Source of the DNA: Acidobacteriaceae bacterium
GTDB taxonomy: Bacteria; Acidobacteriota; Terriglobia; Terriglobales; Acidobacteriaceae
Assembly (NCBI GenBank): GCA_003134655.1
Contig: PLBY01000081.1
Location: forward strand, 84,467 to 148,466
Direction of reading: 5' to 3'
Length of the DNA stretch: 64,000 nucleotides
In this document: positions 36,846-44,800 of the stretch, in pieces
Layout: each line of letters opens with the position of its first letter
How positions within the stretch are numbered: position 1 is the first letter of the stretch
Made by a program: the position numbers and the translations under genes
The notes under the pieces: generated by a model
The model's database searches: none
Seen by the model: the letters and a program-made list of their open reading frames with translations, nothing else
What the model was told of the DNA's origin: nothing

Positions 36846-38396
36846 CTACAACGGTCGTCGCTCCAGGGCATAACTGAGCTGTGCCTTCCGGTGGGTCCGC
36901 ACCCATTCGGCATACCCCAGAATGGCGAAATACAGCAGAGGACAGTGCCAGCTCAGTTCATCGTTAAAGAAGGAATGCATGGTGAGCATGCCCAGCAAGG
37001 CGAAAAGCTCAAGCGCGAGCTGGCGCTGGTCGGGGGAGAAGACATCGCTCTTAATGCAGCGGTACAGGAACCACCAGGCTGCAAGCAGGGCTCCCGCAAA
37101 CGGGATCAGGCCCCAGAAACTGGTTCCGATAAGAACTTCAATCCAGTCGCTGTGCATCATGGCGGCCGCGCCGACGCCCAATTTGCCAAGGACCGCAAAA
37201 CGTCCGGCAGCGTACGCGCCCAATCCCGTGAACGGATGCTGCATCAATTGCTGTATTCCGTAGGCCCACCACGCGGTGCGGCCGCTCAGCGAACCAATCG
37301 CAGCGTCTGACTGGTCGCGCTCAGCGACACTCAGAACCAGATCCCAGGCATAACCCAACAGGCGATCGTTCAGCAGGATCGCTACCGTGACCAGAGGAGC
37401 CAGGAGCACGCCGCCCCAGATCGCGATTCTGCGCAGACGCTGCGACAAGAGCACAATCAGCGCCACCGCAAAAATAAAGGCGGCTTCCGAGTTTCTGGTT
37501 TTTGACAGGACCATCGAGACCAGTCCGAAGATCAGAAGCAGCATGTACCAAGCGCGATTCTTGACCTCGCCGAACACCGGCATCAACCGGCAAAGTGCGA
37601 CGATCGCTAAAACACCGCCCGACGTTCCTACGCTATTGGAAGCTTCCACCGGGATCACGCCCGTTAACCGTCCACCGTCCATTGCCTCGGTGGGCCAGAT
37701 TGGCAGATTGCTCCAGACGCCAAGGAGAGAGAGCCCATAGAACGTGAGCGTCCAATCCACCAGATTCTTGTAAGTAACAAATCCTTCCGCGCTGGCCACG
37801 ATGGCTGCCAGCAGAGAAACGTCCGCCAGGAATTCGAGCGACTTGTAAGCCGTCCATGAGGCATTCACCGACCAGGCGGTGGTCGCCAAACACACCAGGC
37901 AGTAAATTGCCATCGCGCCCGGAATTCCGCGAAACAGTGCGCCCAGCCAGTTGGGCTTCTTCAGGATCAACCGAACGATGAGCGTCAAGGATACGAATGC
38001 TTCGGGAAGAATTCTGAGCATCGCATAGGCATCCAGCGGATTTGCCTTGGCCTCGCTGACATCGCGGATACGGAAGACCAGCATGCTGAAGAAGATAAAA
38101 AACCACAGCGGATGCCACCAGGTCCAGTTGTGGGCGAGTTCGCGCGCGCTCGCGAGTGCTTCGGGAGCCGCCTGGATCATCAGAATCAGAAGAGGAACCG
38201 ACACGCCGATGATCGCGGCGACGATCAGGACTCCATAGGGTGATGACCCGGCAAGCATCGAGACCCCAACGGAGATCGACAGTCCCACCAAGGCAAAAAG
38301 CACAAGAAGCCAAAGGGGGCTCCGACGACGGACTTCGTGCCCGGCCGGTTCTCCGGTCCTCTCAATTGTCGGCCGCTCTAGAACGCTGTAACTCAT
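36846..38396 (-). CDS. O-antigen ligase/Wzy-type polymerase
   Basis: The protein has about eleven to twelve hydrophobic segments and a large periplasmic loop before the HSDWIEVLIGTSFWGLIPFA region, where the O-antigen ligase/WaaL-Wzy family carries its conserved H. The motif GRTAWWAYGIQQLMQHPFTG, with L-G-A-Y close behind, matches the PF04932 type. Role: block polymerisation or ligation of lipid-linked repeat units in the periplasm. Its ATG overlaps the stop of the GH10 gene by four bases (ATGA), implying coupled translation. Length 516 aa. Confidence 0.85.
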   Translation of the reverse strand: MSYSVLERPTIERTGEPAGHEVRRRSPLWLLVLFALVGLSISVGVSMLAGSSPYGVLIVAAIIGVSVPLLILMIQAAPEALASARELAHNWTWWHPLWFFIFFSMLVFRIRDVSEAKANPLDAYAMLRILPEAFVSLTLIVRLILKKPNWLGALFRGIPGAMAIYCLVCLATTAWSVNASWTAYKSLEFLADVSLLAAIVASAEGFVTYKNLVDWTLTFYGLSLLGVWSNLPIWPTEAMDGGRLTGVIPVEASNSVGTSGGVLAIVALCRLMPVFGEVKNRAWYMLLLIFGLVSMVLSKTRNSEAAFIFAVALIVLLSQRLRRIAIWGGVLLAPLVTVAILLNDRLLGYAWDLVLSVAERDQSDAAIGSLSGRTAWWAYGIQQLMQHPFTGLGAYAAGRFAVLGKLGVGAAAMMHSDWIEVLIGTSFWGLIPFAGALLAAWWFLYRCIKSDVFSPDQRQLALELFALLGMLTMHSFFNDELSWHCPLLYFAILGYAEWVRTHRKAQLSYALERRPL

Positions 38397-39460
38397 CGTC
38401 CCTCTTTCAATGCTTGCAGCACGCCATAGTAGGATGGCTTCTTCCCGTAGTTATCGTCGAACATCGTTTGCTTGGCATTCGGCAGATCTTCAGCGCTACG
38501 GAGGAAGCTGTAACGGTCCGCAATGCCCCACGTGATGAAACCGATGCAGTTCGAATCTTTCAGGCAGGTATGGACCACGTTGTAATAGATCTCGTTCTGC
38601 TTGGCAAAAACTTCCGGAGAATCCGTCGGGCCCTGGTAGAGATCCATCTCGGTAATGTGCACTTTCACTCCAGCCTTGCGCGCGCTTTCCAGAAAAGCCT
38701 TGAATTCGTCGAGATAGGAGGGCCGCAGTTCCGGCATCTGCCAGTGCATTTCGGTTCCTACCGCGTCAATCGGTGCGCCTGCCGCTTTGAGCCGGCTCAC
38801 CAAAGAGAAGAAATCATCGGCGCGATCTTTGTCGATTCCTCCATGCCCGAACGTGTCATTGAGGATGAGCAACGCGTTGGGATTGGCTTCGCGGGCGTAC
38901 TGAAAGGCCTTCACGATGTATTGTTCTTCTCCCAGAATCCGCGACCAGCAACCGTTATGTGTCGGATTCGTGGGCTCATTCACCACTTCCCACGCGTAGT
39001 AGGAATCTCCCCCATGCCGCACGACGGTCTGGATGTGCTCTTTCATGATCTGGTCCAGGTCTTTCGCCGGCCATCCGCCGCAGGTTTCGCTCTTAAAGTT
39101 GAGCCAGGGGGCGGTCTGCATGTTGCGGTAGATCAGGCAATGCCCCATGAGCTTCATCTGATGCTGTTTGGCGAAGCCCATCGCTTCATCCATGGCATCG
39201 AAATCAAAACGACCGCGCTGCGGTTCCGTGAGATGGGGGAACACGATCGAAACCGCCGCATTGAATTCCCGCCCCATCACAGGCTTATAGGCCGGATCGT
39301 GATTCCACATTCTTCCCTGAATCGTTGTCCCCACCCAGAACCCCATCGGTTCGGCAGCATGTCGCAGAGTCTCGTTTTGAGGTTCGGCGTCCTTTTTTTG
39401 GGACGATGCCAGGGGGACTAGTAGCAGCATCATCGCCAGAAACGAACCGATTTGCTTCAT
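38393..39460 (-). CDS. Secreted GH10 endo-beta-1,4-xylanase-like enzyme
   Basis: A signal peptide (MKQIGSFLAMMLLLVPLASS) precedes a GH10 barrel. The acid/base Glu162 lies in EVVNEP, the nucleophile Glu271 in HITEMD, and the family C-terminal signature appears as FITWGIADRYSFL. The strand-3 motif GHxLxWH reads GHCLIY here. Retaining hydrolysis of beta-1,4-xylan-like backbones is the family activity. Placement inside a Wzx/Wzy locus and coupling to the Wzy gene suggest a role in trimming or releasing the polymer made here. Start: ATG 39460, with ATG 39472 as alternative. Length 355 aa. Confidence 0.88.
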   Translation of the reverse strand: MKQIGSFLAMMLLLVPLASSQKKDAEPQNETLRHAAEPMGFWVGTTIQGRMWNHDPAYKPVMGREFNAAVSIVFPHLTEPQRGRFDFDAMDEAMGFAKQHQMKLMGHCLIYRNMQTAPWLNFKSETCGGWPAKDLDQIMKEHIQTVVRHGGDSYYAWEVVNEPTNPTHNGCWSRILGEEQYIVKAFQYAREANPNALLILNDTFGHGGIDKDRADDFFSLVSRLKAAGAPIDAVGTEMHWQMPELRPSYLDEFKAFLESARKAGVKVHITEMDLYQGPTDSPEVFAKQNEIYYNVVHTCLKDSNCIGFITWGIADRYSFLRSAEDLPNAKQTMFDDNYGKKPSYYGVLQALKEGR

Positions 39461-39483
39461 GACTTCAGTCATCAAAACGGTGG

Positions 39484-40386
39484 TTACCTTCGGGCCTGCG
39501 ATGCCACCAATTCTTCCGATTGACTTTCTGTCGCAGGTCCCGCGGGATATCCAGCCCGAACCAGGGCTTCTCCAGCGTACTTGGTGACCATCGTGATTTG
39601 CGCCTCACTCAGCTTCTCGCGCCAGCCGCCAACCGAGCCGCTGCGTACAAAGCGGGCATCCTCGCGGTCGACGCGGTGCTTGCGCAGCAGGGTTCCCTTG
39701 CCCAGAGTCGCTCCTGACTTCTTGGCCTTGTCTTCCTTCTCGCGCATGGCCCGCAGCGAATTGTTCTCCACGGCGCGACGCACGAGTTCACGATCTACCC
39801 GAATTCCGAGGAACTCGAGCATCTCCATCAGTCCGGTCTCAGTATCTTTGCGGAGATCTTCGTAGCGTATGACCAGCAGATTACCGGTCTTCGCCAGCGG
39901 ACAGTTCATCCAGGAATCTACGTGCGACTGCCAGGAACCAAAGCGGGTAACCTTTCCCTGAAGGAAGGATTTCACATAGCCGTCCATGTCTTTGCCGTTG
40001 TCGAAGTACTGCGAGAATCCCATTTCCTTGTCGCGCGCCCAGTTGGAGAGCATCACGTCGCGCAGATCGCGCATGAGATAGATGGCGCGTTTGTACTCCG
40101 GACGATACTGCTCGTGAGTCTTGATGAAACGGCCGCCGTTGGGCAGCACGGGCTTCGACTCGCGGTGCGTGCCCATCTCGGGCAGGATCTGATTCACATT
40201 CAGGAATCCGGCGTTGTCTTTGGTCAAGATCTCCATCAGAACGAAGCGCAACCAGGTGTTGCCGGAGCGCTCGAACGACGCAAACATCACATCTTTATCG
40301 TTGAGGCCACGATGTTCCCACCATGCCTTGGGGAGGCGAAGCGCGGTGCGGGAGGCCTTGTAGCGGAGTTTCTTGAGAGTATTCAT
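39484..40386 (-). CDS. Sulfotransferase, PAPS-dependent (2)
   Basis: This sulfotransferase-1 domain protein has a clear 5'-phosphosulfate loop (FERSGNTWLRFVL) and 3'-phosphate motif (IYLMRDLRDVMLSNW), plus the C-terminal E-x-x-x-K-x-x-x-G-x-x-x-G-K region (AMREKEDKAKKSG). It differs from the enzyme at 32648, so two distinct sulfations are possible. It starts two bases after the Wzx stop codon, so it is tightly linked to the flippase. Cytosolic; acceptor probably a lipid-linked glycan or the NRPS product. Length 300 aa. Confidence 0.87.
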   Translation of the reverse strand: MNTLKKLRYKASRTALRLPKAWWEHRGLNDKDVMFASFERSGNTWLRFVLMEILTKDNAGFLNVNQILPEMGTHRESKPVLPNGGRFIKTHEQYRPEYKRAIYLMRDLRDVMLSNWARDKEMGFSQYFDNGKDMDGYVKSFLQGKVTRFGSWQSHVDSWMNCPLAKTGNLLVIRYEDLRKDTETGLMEMLEFLGIRVDRELVRRAVENNSLRAMREKEDKAKKSGATLGKGTLLRKHRVDREDARFVRSGSVGGWREKLSEAQITMVTKYAGEALVRAGYPAGPATESQSEELVASQARR

Positions 40387-40388
40387 GT

Positions 40389-41786
40389 CTAGCTTTCCCC
40401 TTGCAGAACCGGGTTCGGTATCGAAACTGGATGCGACTTGCGGTACAGGATGTACATCGAAATCAAGAACGCCGCGAGGTTAGCGATGATGATGCTGCCA
40501 ACTACTCCCCACAAACCAAATGCGCGGGTGGCCGGAACCCCGACAACGAGCGACAGAACGCTCGCCACGATGCGGGCATAAAAGATGGAGTCCGGAGACT
40601 CAATGGCACGCAACAGAATCGCTGGCCCAAATGCCGCCGCCCACAGCGTTGTGCCCAAAGCCACGTAGGGGATGAAGTGCGCCACTTCGGTGTACTTGCC
40701 CCCGTAGAGCACGTGGAACACGAGGCCCTTGAACGGAATCAGCACTGCCCAGTACGCAACGGCTCCGACTACAAACAGCAGCGTGATGCGCCGCACCAGC
40801 GGACCCGAACTCGAGATGCCCTTTTCGCGGCAGACCCGCGCCGCGTACGGCAGAAAAAGAATCGAGAGGGCGGTGTAGCTCTGCTCCATGGGCAGCGACA
40901 AATTCATCAGTGCCCGCAACTGCCCGGCCTGAGCCATGCCGGAGAACGCGCTCACTAGCGGGTAATACATGTAATACGGAATCCACGTCACCACCGAGAC
41001 GGCCAGCGCCCACCGTCCATATTCCCAATGCTTGCGCCAGGCCTGACCGGCCGTGGGCGCCTGCTCCGTGTCCGGCGGGAGGACTTTGTTCACCTGCGAC
41101 AGCAGAAAGAATCCCGTGCCGAGGGCGCCGATCGCCATCAGCAGGTACGCCGAGAACGGGGAAACCAGCGCCCGCTTGTAAGCCACGAACAGCCCACCGG
41201 TCACCAACACGCAATAGATGAATGCGCCGATTGCGGCGCGGGCTGGCGCCAGGTTCATGTAATACGCGCGACGCAGCAACCAGAAGAACAAGATGCAGGG
41301 CGACGCGATCGCAACTCCCGCTAACGCTCCCGGCAGGCCATCTGCTTTACCCAGGCCGTATACGATCGCCGCCGAACCGCCCAGCAGGACCAGACCAAAC
41401 ACGGTCAGAGCTGCTTGAATCCCCAGCAGCGCTTTCAGATAACCGCGCAGGCAATGGCGATAAGCCGATCCGCTAAACACTCCCTGCGGCTCCGACAGCA
41501 GCGAGTGGTACACATAGGAGAGCAGCAGAAAAACCGAGAATGCGAGTGAGAACGCCCCGTACTGAGCCGGCACCAGCCAACGCGCCAGCAGAATTCCGAT
41601 CAGGAAGTTGGATCCCGAAATCAGGCCCTGATCAAGAATCGCCAGGCCGCCCTTCGTGACCCAGCGGGCGAGCTTGCGGGCGAAGCCGCTGCTCTCAACT
41701 TCTTCACCCTGGTCTGACGAGGCGGCTACCACCGCGTCTTCGACATAGGCGGGATCCAGCAACTGTTCTGTATCGGATGAGCTCAT
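40389..41786 (-). CDS. Wzx-like polysaccharide flippase
   Basis: The protein has about 12-14 transmembrane segments and an N-terminal pattern typical of the MOP superfamily (LARWLVPAQYGAFSLAFSVFLLLSYVYHS). Paired arginines sit at loop ends, and a ~45-residue charged N-terminus precedes the first helix. Role: flips undecaprenyl-diphosphate-linked repeat units across the inner membrane. It lies between the NRPS fusion gene (48 bases upstream) and sulfotransferase 2 (two bases downstream). Length 465 aa, normal for Wzx. Confidence 0.85.
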   Translation of the reverse strand: MSSSDTEQLLDPAYVEDAVVAASSDQGEEVESSGFARKLARWVTKGGLAILDQGLISGSNFLIGILLARWLVPAQYGAFSLAFSVFLLLSYVYHSLLSEPQGVFSGSAYRHCLRGYLKALLGIQAALTVFGLVLLGGSAAIVYGLGKADGLPGALAGVAIASPCILFFWLLRRAYYMNLAPARAAIGAFIYCVLVTGGLFVAYKRALVSPFSAYLLMAIGALGTGFFLLSQVNKVLPPDTEQAPTAGQAWRKHWEYGRWALAVSVVTWIPYYMYYPLVSAFSGMAQAGQLRALMNLSLPMEQSYTALSILFLPYAARVCREKGISSSGPLVRRITLLFVVGAVAYWAVLIPFKGLVFHVLYGGKYTEVAHFIPYVALGTTLWAAAFGPAILLRAIESPDSIFYARIVASVLSLVVGVPATRAFGLWGVVGSIIIANLAAFLISMYILYRKSHPVSIPNPVLQGES

Positions 41787-41834
41787 TATGATTGCGACAA
41801 CTCTTCTGTTCTGTAAAGTCTTCGTCTGAACCAG

Positions 41835-44800
41835 CTACGCACCGGCTGCGACGAGAGAACGTTCGTGGGCGGACTGTCCCAGGCAGTCCCCCAGTTCTTC
41901 CCCCAGAAACCGCACTTGCGGCTCCTTGAGCAGGCTGAGGTGATCGCCGCTGATTTCTCGCAGATCCACTCCCGCTGCAGCGACTCGCCACCAAATAGCG
42001 TATGGGTCGTTCAGACTGCCCACCGACTTCTCGCGTACGCGAAACAGCGTTACTCGGCCGCGATAAGGCTGGACATCGTATGCGCCCGCCGCCCTGGCGC
42101 ACGCTTGTCTCACATTGCGTAACGCCGGTGGCAACATCCGCAGTTCGAGACGTTTCCGCAGCGTCATCATCACGAAGCTGCCCTTCTTCAGAACAAAGCT
42201 GGCCTGCTCTCTCAGCGGCAGCGAAAACAGATTCTTCAGCTGGGATCCACGCGATTCCATCTTTCCCGGGTAGGTGTCAAACAAGGCTAACAGCGCCATT
42301 TCCTCGCCCCGCGCTTCCAACTGCAGTGCCATTTCATACGCCACCAAGCCACCGAAGGAGTAGCCGCCAATCCGGTAAGGACCTTCCGGCTGAATTCGCT
42401 TGATTTCCTCGATGTAGCGTTCTGCCATCTCCGGAATGCTGGTCAGGCACTCGCGCTTGCCGTCGAGGCCTTGTGGCTGCAGCGCGTAAAAAGGCTGGTC
42501 CGGGCCGAGATGCCGCGCCAGATCGCGGAAGCCAACCACGTTGCCTCCGACTCCATGCACACAGAAAAACGGAGGCCGCGACCCTTCGGCCTGAATCGCC
42601 ACCAGCGACGACCACGAACTCGACCACTTCTCCTGCCGCAGCAGGCCGGACAGTTGCTCGACCGTGGGCGCCTGCAGCAGTGCCGCCAGCGGAAGCCGTT
42701 GTCCGAGCGACTGCTCGATGCGATGCATCAGCCGCGCTGCCAGAAGCGAATGTCCACCAAGCTCGAAGAAATTGTCGCGAATTCCAATCGGAGTCTTATC
42801 GAGAACCGTTTCCCAGATCCTGGTCAGCTGTGTCTCAAGTTCGTCGGTGGGCGCTACATATTCCTGCGTCTCGGCGAAATCTGATTGCTTCGGCGCCGGC
42901 ATGGAGCGCTTGTCCACTTTGCCGTTCGGCGTTTTCGGCATCGCCTCCAGCAGGACGAACGCAGCCGGCACCATGTAATGCGGAAGCTTCTGCTTCAGAT
43001 ACGAGCGCAACTCACTGGCGGTCGGAACCTGCTCGCGTGAAGGCACCACGTAAGCCACCAGATTCTTTTCGCCGGACGCATTCTCGCGCGCGATGACAAC
43101 TACTTCGCGCACTCCGGCATGCGATCCCAGCACCGCCTCGATCTCTTCCAGTTCGACTCGATACCCTCGGATCTTGACCTGGTCATCGGTGCGTCCTGCA
43201 AATTCAATCTCACCGCTCGCGAGGTAGCGCGCCAGATCTCCGGTCTTGTACATGCGCGCGCCCGGCTCCTTGCTGAACGGATCCGACACGAATTTCTCGG
43301 CCGTAATCTCTGGGCGATTCAGATATCCCCGCGCCAGCCCCGGCCCCGAAACGTATAAGTCGCCGGCAATCCCCACCGGCAACGGCTGCAGATTCTTGCC
43401 GAGAATATAAATACGTGTGTTCGCGATAGGACGCCCGATCGGCAGCACAGCGGGGAGTTCTTCCGACGGCTCGGGCTCGTACGACGTGACAATTACGCTG
43501 GTCTCGGTCGGACCGTAAGTATTGACCCAGCGCACGCGCGGGCCAGCCAACTTCCGCCAGGTCGCCAATGCAGCGGATGACGCCTTCTCTCCGCCTACAA
43601 TCACCATCCGCAGACTCTTCGGCAGGCTGATCGCCGTCTCTGAAAGTTCGCGGACCAGTTCATGCCAGTAGGCTGTGGGTAGGTCGAGCGCGGTCACGCG
43701 CTTCTCATCGACCCAGCGCAGAAAGTCTCCCACGGCCAGCGACGCGTCTTCTTCGCGAACCACGAGGGCTCCGCCTGCAATCCAGGTCGGGAAGATTTCT
43801 TCGATCGCAATGTCGAAGGAGATTGACGCGAATTGGGCCATGCGGTTGGCAGGAGTAAGTCCGAACAGCTCAATAGCGGCCACGTTGTGGTTCACCAGCC
43901 CAGCGTGGGTCAACAACACTCCGCGCGGCTTGCCGGTTGAGCCCGAGGTGTAGATCAGGTACGCCAGGTTCTCCGGCTTCACACCGCTGCGAACATTCTC
44001 GCGGCTCTCTCCAGCGAACGTTTTCCAATCAACATCAAGATTCACGACTTCCGCATCGAAATCCGTAACTTCCGCCAGCAGTCCTGCCTGCGTCAGAACC
44101 AGCGGAGTCTGCGAATCTTCCAGCATGTACGTCAACCGCTCTTTCGGATACGCCGGATCGAGCGGCACGCACGCCGCTCCGGCCTTGAGCACCGCCAGCA
44201 ACGCCACCGGCAATTCCAGCGAGCGCCTTAAGCAGATGCCAACTTTTGACTCCGGACCAATTCCGCGCTTCTGCAGAAAATGCGCCAGCTGATTGGCACG
44301 CTCGTTGAGTTCCCGATAGGTCAGGGACAGGCCGCCGTGCTCCACCGCATCAGCATTCGGCGTTCTCACCACTTGCGCCTCGACGAGCTCGTGCATGCAG
44401 AGCTCGCTAGAGTACTGAGTTTCCGTGTGGTTCCACTCCGCGAACTGCGCCTGCTCGGCTGCCGATAACATCGGCAAACGGGAGAGCTTCTGCTCGGGAT
44501 CGGCGACGATCGCTTCCAGCATCGTCTGGAAATGTCCCGCCATGCGCGCGATGGTCGCGGCATCAAACAGATCGGTGCAGTACACAAAGCGGCCTTGCAG
44601 CCCCGTCGCCCGGTCGTCCAATTCCAGATCGAGGTCAAACTTGGCGGTCCCGATTTCCAGATCCAGTTGATTCAGATCCCATCCGGCTTCGAACGCTGGA
44701 GTCGGCGGCACCAGCGAAAACATCACGGGGAATACCGGATTTCGACTCGTATCGCGCCGGACCGAAAGCTCCTCCACCAGCCGCTCAAACGGAGCGTTAT

